Source: Chryseobacterium sp. CY350 (GTDB lineage: Bacteria; Bacteroidota; Bacteroidia; Flavobacteriales; Weeksellaceae). Taken from it: a stretch of 64,000 nt of DNA. The stretch is taken from contig NZ_CP116034.1 in NCBI RefSeq assembly GCF_027945075.1, positions 2,108,001 through 2,172,000 of the forward strand, written 5' to 3'. The notes below the pieces were generated by a model. It was not told the origin of the DNA, searched no databases, and saw nothing but the letters and a program-made list of their open reading frames with translations. This document shows positions 8,589 through 17,863 of the stretch, piece after piece. A program made the position numbers and the translations under genes. Numbering within the stretch: the stretch's first letter is position 1; every line of letters begins with the position of its first letter.

Positions 8589-11500
8589 TTATTCCTCTAG
8601 TCTTACGTCTAATCCAAGACCTTGTAACTCGTGAAGTAATACGTTGAAAGATTCCGGAATACCTGGTTCAGGCATTGCTTCTCCTTTCGCAATCGCTTCA
8701 TAAGTTTTTGCTCTACCAATCACGTCATCAGACTTCACAGTCAAGATTTCTCTCAGGATATTTGATGCTCCAAATGCTTCTAGAGCCCAAACCTCCATCT
8801 CTCCGAATCTCTGACCACCAAACTGAGCTTTACCTCCTAATGGCTGCTGAGTAATCAATGAGTAAGGCCCGATAGAACGTGCGTGCATTTTGTCATCTAC
8901 CATGTGTCCAAGTTTCAACATATAGATAATACCTACAGTCGCAGCCTGTGTAAATCTTTCTCCGGTACCACCATCATAAAGGTGAGTGTGACCAAATGTA
9001 GGAACTCCAGCTTTTTCAGTGTACTCTGTAATCTGATCAAGAGTTGCCCCATCAAAGATTGGCGTAGCGAACGTCATCCCCAATTTCTGACCCGCCCATC
9101 CAAGAACTGTTTCATAAATCTGTCCGATGTTCATACGAGAAGGTACCCCAAGTGGATTCAATACGATATCTACCGGTGTTCCGTCTTCCAAGAATGGCAT
9201 ATCTTCCTCACGAACGATTCTCGAAACGATCCCTTTGTTACCGTGACGACCCGCCATTTTATCTCCAACGTTTAGTTTACGTTTTTTAGCGATATATACT
9301 TTAGCCAATTTCATGATCCCTGCAGGAAGCTCATCTCCGATAGAAATTGCGAATTTCTCACGGTTTTTAACTCCTTGAATATCGTTGAATTTGATTTTGT
9401 AGTTGTGAATCAATTGTTTGATCAATTCATTCTTATCGTTATCAACCGTCCAGTCTGCACCGCTAACGTTTACGTAATCTTCAACTGAAGTCAATAATTT
9501 GTGAGTAAATTTCACCCCTTTACCGATAATTTCTTCATCTAAGTCATTCGTAACTCCCTGAGAAGTTTTACCGCTAACTAGAGTGTTTAATTTTTCGATT
9601 AAAGTATTTCTCAACTCGTCAAACTTAGCCTTGTAAGTGTTTTCAATCTCTTCAAGTTTAAGTTTTTCTTCAGTTCTTTTCTTTTTATCTTTAATGTTTC
9701 TAGAGAACAATTTTTTATTGATCACAACACCTCTTAATGAAGAATCTGCTTTCAATGAAGCATCTTTTACATCACCGGCTTTGTCACCAAAGATTGCTCT
9801 TAGAAGTTTCTCTTCAGGAGTAGGATCAGATTCACCTTTTGGAGTGATCTTACCGATCATAATGTCGCCAGGCTTCACCTCAGCACCAATTCTGATCATT
9901 CCGTTCTCATCAAGATCTTTTGTAGCTTCTTCAGAAACGTTTGGAATATCTGCCGTCAATTCTTCCATACCTAATTTGGTATCACGAACTTCAAGAGAAT
10001 ACTCATCCACGTGGATTGAAGTAAACCAGTCTTCACGTACAACTTTTTCGTTGATTACAATTGCATCCTCAAAGTTGTATCCTTTCCAAGGCATGAAGGC
10101 TACCACTAAGTTTCTACCAAGAGCCAATTCTCCGTTTTCGGTTGCATAACCGTCACAAAGAACCTGACCTTTTTCCACTGTTTCACCTACTCTTACATTT
10201 GGTCTTAGGGTAATTGTCGTACTCTGGTTAGTTTTTCTGAACTTAGTCAGTTTATATGTTTTCGTAGCAGATTCGAATGATACTAGATCTTCGTCATCGC
10301 TTCTTTCATATTTAATCGTAATCTGATCAGCATCAACATACTCTACGATACCTCTACCTTCAGCGTTGATCAAAATTCTAGAATCTTTTGCAACTTGTTG
10401 TTCCAGACCTGTACCTACGATTGGAGCTTGTGGCTTCAACAAAGGAACTGCCTGACGCATCATGTTTGATCCCATCAATGCACGGTTCGCATCATCATGC
10501 TCCAAGAATGGAATCAATGAAGCTGAAATACCGGAAATCTGGTTTGGTGCAACGTCGATCAAATTAACCTGAGAAGGCTCAACAACTGGATAATCACCAT
10601 CTAATCTGGCAATAATTCTGTCTGTTAAGAACGCTCCGTTATCATCTAACTCAACGTTTGCCTGAGCAATTACTTTATCTTCTTCGTCTTCTGCATTCAG
10701 ATAAATAGGATCAGCATGTAGATCTACAGTACTACCTTCTACTTTTCTATATGGAGTTTCAATGAAACCTAAAGTATTGATTTTAGCATAGATACCTAAA
10801 GAAGAGATCAAACCAATGTTTGGTCCCTCAGGAGTTTCGATAGGACAGATACGACCATAGTGAGTATGGTGAACGTCACGTACCTCGAAACCTGCTCTTT
10901 CTCTTGATAAACCACCAGGTCCCAGGGCAGAAAGTCTACGCTTGTGCGTGATTTCTGATAGAGGATTGGTTTGGTCCATGAACTGAGAAAGCTGGTTGGT
11001 ACCAAAGAATGAGTTAATAACTGATGTTAAAGTCTTCGCATTTACTAGATCAAGCGGAGTAAAGATTTCGTTATCTCTAACGTTCATTCTTTCCTTAATT
11101 GTTCTTGCAATTCTAGAAAGACCTACGCCGAACTGTCCTGCTAATTGCTCACCAACAGTTTTAATTCTTCTGTTTGATAAGTGGTCAATATCATCGACAT
11201 CAGTTTTTGAGTTTACTAACTCAATTAAATGTCTTACAATCGCAATGATATCTTCTTTTGTAAGAACTTCAGTTGTAGTTGGGATATTTAGGCTTAACTT
11301 TTTGTTTAGTCTGTAACGTCCTACTTCACCAAGTGAATATCTTTGCTCAGAGAAGAATAATTTTTCAATAATTCCTCTTGCAGTTTCCTCATCGGGTGGA
11401 TCTGCATTTCTTAACTGACGGTAAATATATTCAACCGCTTCTTTTTCTGAGTTGGTTGGATCTTTTTGCAAAGTATTCTGAATGATAGAGAATTCATTTG

Positions 11501-12410
11501 AATTTTCTTTGTGAATCAAGATAGATTTCACACCTGCATCCAAAATAAGATCTAAATGTTCTTTTTCAAGAATCGTTTCTCTATCTAAGATGATTTCGTT
11601 TCTTTCGATAGAAACAACTTCTCCAGTGTCTTCGTCTACGAAATCTTCGAACCAAGTGTTCAATACTCTCGCAGCCAAAGTTCTACCTTCTACTTTTTTA
11701 AGCGCCGCTTTAGAAACTTTCACTTCTTCTGCAAGGTCAAAGATCTGAAGAATGTCTTTATCAGATTCAAAACCGATCGCTCTTAATAATGTAGTTAAAG
11801 GTAATTTTTTCTTACGGTCGATATACGCGTACATTACGCTGTTGATATCGGTAGTAAATTCCATCCAAGATCCTTTAAAAGGAATGATTCTTGAATAGTA
11901 CAATTTTGTTCCGTTTGCGTGATATGTCTGTCCGAAGAATACACCCGGAGATCTGTGTAACTGAGTTACAATAACACGCTCTGCTCCATTAATAATAAAT
12001 GAACCAGACGGAGTCATATAAGGAACCGGACCTAAATAAACATCCTGTACAACGGTCTGAAAATCTTCATGTTCAGGGTCAGTACAATACAATTTAAGTC
12101 TAGCTTTTAGAGGAACTGAATACGTTAAACCTCTTTCCACACATTCGTCGATCGAATAACGTGGAGAATCTACCAAATAATCTAAGAATTCCAAAACGAA
12201 TTGGTTTCTAGAATCGGTAATTGGAAAGTTTTCCTGGAAGGTTTTATGCAAACCTTCTTTCCTTCTGTCTTCCGGAAGTGTATCTAGCTGGAAAAAATCT
12301 TTAAATGACTCTAATTGGATATCTAAGAAATCCGGAGTAATGATTTTTCCTTTCGCTGTAGAGAAATTGATTCTCTCATTTCCTTTAGTAACTGCTGTTG
12401 TTTTACTCAT
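8589..12410 (-). CDS. rpoB: DNA-directed RNA polymerase subunit beta
   Basis: 1273 residues, the beta subunit that forms the rifampicin pocket and much of the catalytic cleft. Recognised from the [18 protein letters not shown] and [20 protein letters not shown] rifampicin-region blocks, the GYNFEDAIV segment, the [10 protein letters not shown] motif and the C-terminal [23 protein letters not shown]. Start ATG 12410. It lacks the usual close rplL neighbour: 13.9 kb of other genes and an independent promoter with a leader of about 320 nt lie upstream. The inserted lipoprotein gene follows after 11 bp, then rpoC. Confidence 0.99.
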   Translation of the reverse strand: MSKTTAVTKGNERINFSTAKGKIITPDFLDIQLESFKDFFQLDTLPEDRRKEGLHKTFQENFPITDSRNQFVLEFLDYLVDSPRYSIDECVERGLTYSVPLKARLKLYCTDPEHEDFQTVVQDVYLGPVPYMTPSGSFIINGAERVIVTQLHRSPGVFFGQTYHANGTKLYYSRIIPFKGSWMEFTTDINSVMYAYIDRKKKLPLTTLLRAIGFESDKDILQIFDLAEEVKVSKAALKKVEGRTLAARVLNTWFEDFVDEDTGEVVSIERNEIILDRETILEKEHLDLILDAGVKSILIHKENSNEFSIIQNTLQKDPTNSEKEAVEYIYRQLRNADPPDEETARGIIEKLFFSEQRYSLGEVGRYRLNKKLSLNIPTTTEVLTKEDIIAIVRHLIELVNSKTDVDDIDHLSNRRIKTVGEQLAGQFGVGLSRIARTIKERMNVRDNEIFTPLDLVNAKTLTSVINSFFGTNQLSQFMDQTNPLSEITHKRRLSALGPGGLSRERAGFEVRDVHHTHYGRICPIETPEGPNIGLISSLGIYAKINTLGFIETPYRKVEGSTVDLHADPIYLNAEDEEDKVIAQANVELDDNGAFLTDRIIARLDGDYPVVEPSQVNLIDVAPNQISGISASLIPFLEHDDANRALMGSNMMRQAVPLLKPQAPIVGTGLEQQVAKDSRILINAEGRGIVEYVDADQITIKYERSDDEDLVSFESATKTYKLTKFRKTNQSTTITLRPNVRVGETVEKGQVLCDGYATENGELALGRNLVVAFMPWKGYNFEDAIVINEKVVREDWFTSIHVDEYSLEVRDTKLGMEELTADIPNVSEEATKDLDENGMIRIGAEVKPGDIMIGKITPKGESDPTPEEKLLRAIFGDKAGDVKDASLKADSSLRGVVINKKLFSRNIKDKKKRTEEKLKLEEIENTYKAKFDELRNTLIEKLNTLVSGKTSQGVTNDLDEEIIGKGVKFTHKLLTSVEDYVNVSGADWTVDNDKNELIKQLIHNYKIKFNDIQGVKNREKFAISIGDELPAGIMKLAKVYIAKKRKLNVGDKMAGRHGNKGIVSRIVREEDMPFLEDGTPVDIVLNPLGVPSRMNIGQIYETVLGWAGQKLGMTFATPIFDGATLDQITEYTEKAGVPTFGHTHLYDGGTGERFTQAATVGIIYMLKLGHMVDDKMHARSIGPYSLITQQPLGGKAQFGGQRFGEMEVWALEAFGASNILREILTVKSDDVIGRAKTYEAIAKGEAMPEPGIPESFNVLLHELQGLGLDVRLEE

Positions 12411-12507
12411 AAAACTTTTAAGAAAGGGTTAAAAAATATTTTGATTTATACAAAAAATATCAGAAAAAGAATGAAAGAGAAAGAAGGCAAAAAAAAGACA
12501 TTTGATG

Positions 12508-12730
12508 TTTGGCGCTATCAGAAGTGGTCTTTATTCTTCAATCTTTATTCTTAAACACTAATTCTAACTGCAACGCTGGTATATCTTTTCACAGCGTAAT
12601 GCAAAATATTTTTAAATTTTACTTTTGGTTTAAAATAACAAATACTATAAACACAGAAAAATCCCTTTCAATATTATGAAAGAGTTGATTTACAATGTTT
12701 TACGGTAATATGTATAGTTTTAGCGCCAAA
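12508..12730 (-). promoter_or_regulatory. Structured rpoB 5' leader
   Basis: The leader opens, a few nucleotides after the predicted start of transcription, with TTTGGCGCTA (12730-12721), whose exact reverse complement TAGCGCCAAA lies at 12517-12508. The two could pair as a 10-bp helix closing about 200 nt. Inside are two further hairpins: an 8-bp stem at 12684-12663 followed by A and five T residues, which looks like a weak terminator, and a 6-bp stem ACGCTG/CAGCGT at 12597-12573. I know of no described leader with this layout. An RNA regulatory element controlling rpoB is inferred; only the complementarity is seen. Confidence 0.5.
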
Positions 12731-12738
12731 AGTGACTG

Positions 12739-12770
12739 CAAATATACTAACTTTCAGCGGATTATGCAAA
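12739..12770 (-). promoter_or_regulatory. rpoB promoter (Bacteroidota type)
   Basis: On the minus strand TTTG (12770-12767), 20 bp, then TATATTTG (12746-12739) matches the -33/-7 consensus of the Bacteroidota housekeeping sigma factor. Transcription would begin near 12732, about 320 nt before the rpoB start. It lies beyond the terminator of the island, so rpoB is independently transcribed. Confidence 0.75.
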
Positions 12771-12950
12771 TTTTAAATCAACCTCAACATGTTTTATTGC
12801 TTATTTAAACCTGAAAATTATTGATAGAGATTTGATAAAACATTGAAAATTCACCAAATATTGCTTTATCTGCTCATATCGCAAATATTTTTTAAAGTCA
12901 AATTTAACGGAATAAACAGATATTAAATTTAAATAAAAACATTTTGCTGA

Positions 12951-12992
12951 AAAAAATAAAAAGCCACTCCGATAAGAAGTGGCTTTAGTTTT
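12951..12992 (-). terminator. Terminator of triplet C
   Basis: Minus-strand AAAGCCACT / AGTGGCTTT hairpin followed by a T-rich run, directly after the 181-aa gene. It separates the surface-protein island from the rpoB promoter. Confidence 0.85.
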
Positions 12993-13008
12993 TACAGATA
13001 ATTAATAT

Positions 13009-13554
13009 TTATTGCTTTGACCAAAACGACCATTTGTTTCCGTTGAAAACTGCTAATCTTTTCGCTCCGGCTTTGTTCACATAGACCATCATTCCGGGGG
13101 AAGGACTTAGAATATTCAGAACATTATCAACAATTGGCAAGATCATAGCCTTTGTTGTTGACTGCAAAACCAAAACACCATCTGCAGAACTGGAATCTGC
13201 CCCCATTATAGCCTTTGCAGAAACCGGTTCTGGAGCCTGCGCAGCAGTTGGCTGATCTGCCAAAGCTGACGTAACATTCGCATCCTGTCCGCTAAGATCT
13301 AGCCATGAAGAATCGTTATAAAATTTCACCCTCGCAGCGGTGGCGGAAGTTGCATCTAAAACAATCGTACCTCCTGCCGGCAACGTTGGCATCGTTCGCA
13401 CATAAGGCAATATTAGTCCTTTATTTTGCCCAAGAGCAAAGTCTAATAATACGGAAGTTTTAATGGTAGCACTGCCTAGAGCATCTCCTATGATCACCTG
13501 AGCATTTACGGATGCTGTCATCACAAAACATATGATTAATATTATTTTTTTCAT
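13009..13554 (-). CDS. Small secreted WSFW-tail protein, triplet C
   Basis: 181 residues with a signal peptide ending ASVNAQ. It has paralogues at 17261-17851 and 21366-21932. Shared features: VIIGDA.. or VTVGKS.. at the mature start, SVLLDFALGQNKGLILPYV near residue 45, a Val-Leu-Gln-Ser-Thr or LADTNKAMVLP block near residue 130 and a C-terminal module GMMVYVNKAGAKRLAVFNGNKWSFW. That last module also ends the adjacent 741-aa protein in a Cys-containing form (GMMVYD...CLKLFDGTTWSCF), so the two neighbours are related at their C-termini. I recognise no characterised family. It is last in its triplet, 56 bp after the large gene and just before the terminator. Surface or extracellular location is likely; function unknown. 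Confidence 0.8.
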   Translation of the reverse strand: MKKIILIICFVMTASVNAQVIIGDALGSATIKTSVLLDFALGQNKGLILPYVRTMPTLPAGGTIVLDATSATAARVKFYNDSSWLDLSGQDANVTSALADQPTAAQAPEPVSAKAIMGADSSSADGVLVLQSTTKAMILPIVDNVLNILSPSPGMMVYVNKAGAKRLAVFNGNKWSFWSKQ

Positions 13555-13610
13555 TTCTTTATTTGTTTAATTATAATGATAGATTCTGATAGAAATAAGT
13601 TTCTTGTCAC

Positions 13611-15836
13611 TTAAGGACATGTCGCCTTTGTAAAGCAACTCCATGTTGTTCCGTCAAAAAGTTTCAAACATTTTTCAATCGTATCATATACCATCATTCC
13701 TTCCTGAGGCGAAACGATTGCAGAAATTTCAGCTGTTGTCATTCTAGTAATCACAAACCCTTTAGAATTAGACTCAAGAACTGTATGCGCTGATTTTCTA
13801 ACCATTGGCCAGTTTCCATTTGTATTACCAGCTCTTTGAAGAAGTGTAATTCCGTGTTTTGAATCTTCTCCGGCAACCGTGGTATTGGGGTCGATGTAAC
13901 AAACTCCGGAAGCAATAGGAATAGTGATAGAACAACTACTTGCTGTACGTGGAGAACTTACAGTAATCGTTCTGTTCCCTGCAACTCCACTGCCGTCATA
14001 TATAAAAGGTACATCTATAAAAGTAGCACCTTGCGGTACAAATACACTATATGGAGAAGGTGAAGTAGAAATACCTGTCGCGCCGGAAAGCGTAATCTCT
14101 GCAAGACCGTTTACAGCTCCGGTTACAGGTACTCTCAAGATACCATTTTGTGTGGCACCACTTGCTAATAACTGTGCCCCAACCAGTCCTGCGGCTGAAT
14201 CTAAACAGTTAAAAGTAAAAACGGCAGGTACATTTGTCACTGTGGCACAAGAACCTAAATCACCAAAATTTCGGCGATTACCCGCGCTCGTGGCTCCTAA
14301 AACAGTTCCCACAGATGAAGAAACACCTGTCATTGCATTTAATTTCCATATATCTGTACCATTTACATTTGTTCTGCTGTAATAGAAAAAATCTCCCAGA
14401 TACGCCAGACCGTTACCGTTTGTGGTACGCAGATTCGGAACCGTTCCTGATAACTGTGTTACAACGGTAGCTACAGCTGTTGCAGGATTAATTCTGTAAA
14501 GCCAGATACTGGTATCAGAAACTGAGGTTATCACATATAAATTCCCTGCATTGTCTACGGCAATATCATTAAGCGTGATACCATTCGTCCAGTTAGCATC
14601 TCCCGTTACATTTCCCAACGAAGTTGCCGCACCAGAACCCTGCCATACTGTTAATGCTTTATTACTGATCCCATAAACATAACCGGTGGCGGGATCTGTC
14701 CCAAGACCAATAGGGTTTCCCCAGGTAGTTGTTGTAGATTGCTCTTGATAAGTTGTTGTTGCAGAAGTTGCCACACCAAGCCAGATTCTGCCAAACGCAT
14801 TATTAGGAGAGGAAATAAATTGATTTTGTGTAAGGTTTGAAGGTACAGGGCCATAAGCCATATTTCCATGAGTCGTAGGAGTACCGCTAGCAACCTGAAC
14901 AGTTTGATTTGCAAGTGTAGTTCCTGCAAGATTACCTGTAGAATTTAGATTAATTTTATATGTAAAACCCTGCTCAGAATTAATACCAAATAATTCATTA
15001 CAAGTAGGTGCAGTAGTAGGAGTAAATACTTGGCATGATGCAAGATCTAGATCATCAGCACTCGTAAATGGTCCAATTAACGTATTTAAAGTATATGATG
15101 TTTTTACTGTACTTACGCCTGTATTTGGGTTGATTTCGTAAACTCTCGCATTAAAAGAACTCACAAAAAATATATTCGTCACGAAACCTTCAACTGCATA
15201 AATATTACCACTGTAAAATGCCAATCCCTGAAAACTGGTTGGCAAACTACCACTCAACTGTACAACCTGTGAAGCCACAAGTGTAGTTAAATCAATTCTA
15301 TAGATGTATCTGGAAGCACCCGAAATTACTACGACATTCATTCTTCCATTCGAATCGAAAAAAGAATCACTCGATACCGTTCCCGCCGTCCATATTGCAT
15401 CTCCTGTTACCACACCAAGATCGGCTGCAGGGGCCGGACTTGCTTTCACTATCCTCTTATCACTAGAAATTCCGTACACGAAACCTAATGTAGCTCCCGC
15501 ATTCGGATTTGCTGTGAGACCACCTAAAGAAATAGGAATAGTAGTTCCTATAGAAGCATTAGCCTTATACACAGGAGAATTAACCGGCGTATTGGAAGAA
15601 GTAAAAACGGTCTGCGCAGTGTTTGCCGGATCTGCTCCTACAGCCAAATTGCTTCGTGCTGCAGTTGCAAGCGTTGTCGTGGCCGTCGGCAAAGTTCCGG
15701 TGAGTGTAGAAATATTATAGACATTCCCATTTTGGGCATTTATAATGTACAACGCATTGCAAGCCTGTGCTTTTATTAATAATGAAGAGAACAACGCGAT
15801 AATGTATAGCGATCTTATAAGATATTTTTTTTCCAT
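13611..15836 (-). CDS. Large surface protein with two propeller-like halves, triplet C
   Basis: 741 residues with a signal peptide ending SLLIKAQ. Residues about 26-265 and 275-530 are two homologous halves, each opening with CN.L(Y/F).IN...G..Y.I (CNALYIINAQNGNVYNI and CNELFGINSEQGFTYKI) and carrying repeated GIS....V and YRIDLTT/YRINPAT strands, suggestive of beta-propeller blades. A beta-sandwich-like segment (about 535-640) follows, then GEDSKHGITLLQRAGNTNGNWPM and the terminal GMMVYDTIEKCLKLFDGTTWSCFTKATCP module. There is no type IX sorting domain. Middle gene of a triplet paralogous to those at 17.3-21.1 and 21.4-25.3 kb. Role in adhesion or surface assembly is inference from architecture. 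Confidence 0.8.
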   Translation of the reverse strand: MEKKYLIRSLYIIALFSSLLIKAQACNALYIINAQNGNVYNISTLTGTLPTATTTLATAARSNLAVGADPANTAQTVFTSSNTPVNSPVYKANASIGTTIPISLGGLTANPNAGATLGFVYGISSDKRIVKASPAPAADLGVVTGDAIWTAGTVSSDSFFDSNGRMNVVVISGASRYIYRIDLTTLVASQVVQLSGSLPTSFQGLAFYSGNIYAVEGFVTNIFFVSSFNARVYEINPNTGVSTVKTSYTLNTLIGPFTSADDLDLASCQVFTPTTAPTCNELFGINSEQGFTYKINLNSTGNLAGTTLANQTVQVASGTPTTHGNMAYGPVPSNLTQNQFISSPNNAFGRIWLGVATSATTTYQEQSTTTTWGNPIGLGTDPATGYVYGISNKALTVWQGSGAATSLGNVTGDANWTNGITLNDIAVDNAGNLYVITSVSDTSIWLYRINPATAVATVVTQLSGTVPNLRTTNGNGLAYLGDFFYYSRTNVNGTDIWKLNAMTGVSSSVGTVLGATSAGNRRNFGDLGSCATVTNVPAVFTFNCLDSAAGLVGAQLLASGATQNGILRVPVTGAVNGLAEITLSGATGISTSPSPYSVFVPQGATFIDVPFIYDGSGVAGNRTITVSSPRTASSCSITIPIASGVCYIDPNTTVAGEDSKHGITLLQRAGNTNGNWPMVRKSAHTVLESNSKGFVITRMTTAEISAIVSPQEGMMVYDTIEKCLKLFDGTTWSCFTKATCP

Positions 15837-15908
15837 TTTGTTTAAATGAGTTTTAGATTTAAGGTCGAACTTAAATCTGATGTTAAAAGTTTAGAAAAGC
15901 TTTTACAA

Positions 15909-17054
15909 TCAGCAAAAGCTCTGTAAACTTAAACCCGGAGGAGGTCTCACCGAAAAAACTACAGAAAAACAATAATCTAAAGATTTGTTATTGTAATGGG
16001 TAAAATTATGAGTGTATAAATGACTTAAAGTCTTTTTGACAAGATTTAAGTTTTCGAAAAAACATGTTTTTGAAAAATCTTTACGATCAGTACGATAATT
16101 TATATAATCGGAATTTCGCTTTAGCGTAGACGAAAAATGACCCGAAGGAAGCGACTCTTTAAAATGATTCTCAAAATCTTCTTTCTTTATCTTCGGATTA
16201 TCTCCTTTTTGTTTATCCGGTATATGCGAAATAACGCTTCTGAAAGCTGTTCTATTCCCTACCTGGACTTTGTTATTGCTGAGTTTTCCATTAAAAATAG
16301 CTGAAGAAGTGATGATTAAAATTTCATCATCGGAATCATCAGACTTTGAATACATTGCGCTACTAAAAGTAATTGCATGGTCGTCGATTTGCTGATCGAA
16401 ATCCTGATTTGCCGAAAATATTTTAGCAACACTTGTAAGGGAAATTAATTGTGCCTGGTTTGCTCTTTTTGAAGTCTTATATAATTTTTCTTTGTCAGAA
16501 ACGTATATTAAACCAAAATCCTTCTCATTCCCTACCTGATATCCTTCTTCAAAAAAATCACTCGCAAAATCCTGATTCAATGTTTTCTTGAATATAACTT
16601 TTCCAGATTTAATTTGTTTGTTAAAGTCATTATCTTCAGAGTAAATTGTAGCTTCATTTAACGAAATCACATTAGACGCATCCGTTCTATGATAAAGATT
16701 AGTATTTAATCTTTCAGATACAGAAAGCTTGTTACAAATTTTCTCATTCCCTACCTGCTTATTTTCGACTAAAAAATTCTTAACGTCAGCGTGTTTTGAG
16801 CTCTTTTTAAAAGCAATTTTTTTACTTTTAATTTGTTGGTTAAAATTCTTATCGCTTGAATAAATTGTAGCACCATTGGAGACAAAAATTGACGCCAATT
16901 GGTCTTTATCAGCTTCATATTTTTTCTGCGCCGAGAAAAAATTACATTGAAGCAGAAAAAACACTAACATACAAGTAAATGCAAAACCCTCTGATCTCCT
17001 CATAGAATCGGGAATTTTACAATATTTGAATGTTAAATAATTAAGTAATCTCAA
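15909..17054 (-). CDS. Exported IYSSD-repeat protein, triplet C (long form)
   Basis: About 381 residues. Start set at TTG 17054, because the three related genes also start at TTG and lie at the same distance (18-19 nt) from a -7 element; TTG 17063 and ATG 17003 are alternatives. A hydrophobic signal segment ends FFSAQKK. The 30-residue unit (GATIYSSDKNFNQQIKSKKIAF) occurs three to four times here (around residues 55, 125, 205), while the paralogues have one, so this copy has grown by internal duplication. PVGN/QVGNE linkers separate units. The C-terminus carries the conserved block YNNKSLDYCFSVVFSVRPPP. No known family is recognised. It lies 72 bp upstream of the 741-aa surface protein and leads triplet C. 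Confidence 0.7.
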   Translation of the reverse strand: MRLLNYLTFKYCKIPDSMRRSEGFAFTCMLVFFLLQCNFFSAQKKYEADKDQLASIFVSNGATIYSSDKNFNQQIKSKKIAFKKSSKHADVKNFLVENKQVGNEKICNKLSVSERLNTNLYHRTDASNVISLNEATIYSEDNDFNKQIKSGKVIFKKTLNQDFASDFFEEGYQVGNEKDFGLIYVSDKEKLYKTSKRANQAQLISLTSVAKIFSANQDFDQQIDDHAITFSSAMYSKSDDSDDEILIITSSAIFNGKLSNNKVQVGNRTAFRSVISHIPDKQKGDNPKIKKEDFENHFKESLPSGHFSSTLKRNSDYINYRTDRKDFSKTCFFENLNLVKKTLSHLYTHNFTHYNNKSLDYCFSVVFSVRPPPGLSLQSFC

Positions 17055-17071
17055 TGTTGCCAATTATGTGT

Positions 17072-17079
17072 TAAAATTA
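17072..17079 (-). promoter_or_regulatory. -7-like element, triplet C
   Basis: TAATTTTA on the minus strand, one mismatch from TAnnTTTG, ending 18 nt before TTG 17054. The same geometry is seen in front of the other three leader genes. Confidence 0.35.
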
Positions 17080-17208
17080 GTAAAATATTCGAGATAAATA
17101 AATAAAATGACAAAAACTGCAAAATATTAATGAACGAAAAATTTAAAATGGAATATAATTGGTTTATAACATTGTTTTCTATGTGCCGGTTTAAAATACT
17201 TATTAATC

Positions 17209-17243
17209 AAAAAAAATAACCACTTCGACATGAAGTGGTTATT
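17209..17243 (-). terminator. Terminator of triplet B
   Basis: Minus-strand AATAACCACTTC / GAAGTGGTTATT stem of 12 bp followed by a T run, just after the 196-aa gene. Confidence 0.9.
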
Positions 17244-17260
17244 ATAATATTTAAAAAATT

Positions 17261-17851
17261 TTAAGGTCTCCAAAAAGACCATTCTCTTCCATTGTATACC
17301 GCCAATTGCTGGGGCGTAGTCCCCGTAACATAAACAATCATGCCGGGACTAGGATTTACAATATCAGCATACGAATTTACCCGGGGCAAAACCATCGCTT
17401 TATTTGTATCTGCCAGAACCAATATTCCGTTTGTCGCGTTTGAAGCAGCATTGGCAGCATTGGCAGAAATCACTGTTTTTGCCGTCCCCACCTCAGCATT
17501 TGCATCAGCTACACCAACCGTTGATACAGGAAGAAAGGCACCTGCAGAAAGATCAACCCACTGACTGACAGCTGTAGCATCTGCCGTAGCTGAACGTCCA
17601 AATTTCACCTTTTTAGCCAGAGAATCAAAAAACAAAGTTCCTGTTATTGGTGCAGTAGTCGCTGTTGCGACAGCATTTTCGCTTGTTGCCCATGGCAGTA
17701 CGATGCCACGAACGCCTCCTGTTGCATCACCAAATTCGATAGAAACTGATGCGCTGGCAGGAGCTGAAGTCGCTGACGATTTCCCAACAGTTATCTGACT
17801 GAAAACATTGCCTGAGATAATCAAACTTAAGGCTATAATATAGTTTTTCAT
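17261..17851 (-). CDS. Small secreted WSFW-tail protein, triplet B
   Basis: 196 residues with a signal peptide ending GNVFSQ. Mature protein starts ITVGKSSATS, followed by SVSIEFGDATGGVRGIVLPWA, a Val-Asp-Leu-Ser segment near residue 105, an Ala/Asn-rich stretch and GILVLADTNKAMVLPRV. It ends PSPGMIVYVTGTTPQQLAVYNGREWSFWRP. Paralogue of the 181-aa and 188-aa genes in the same position of the other triplets; the spacing to the large gene upstream is only 12 bp here, implying coupled synthesis. Unrecognised family, probably exported; partner of the 838-aa protein by context. Confidence 0.8.
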   Translation of the reverse strand: MKNYIIALSLIISGNVFSQITVGKSSATSAPASASVSIEFGDATGGVRGIVLPWATSENAVATATTAPITGTLFFDSLAKKVKFGRSATADATAVSQWVDLSAGAFLPVSTVGVADANAEVGTAKTVISANAANAASNATNGILVLADTNKAMVLPRVNSYADIVNPSPGMIVYVTGTTPQQLAVYNGREWSFWRP

Positions 17852-17863
17852 TTTACTTTAAAT

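Noticed and set aside
14651..14929. Leu-rich frame antiparallel or out of frame within the 741-aa gene
   Set aside because: Shadow frame produced by repetitive Thr/Ala/Val codons of the surface protein.
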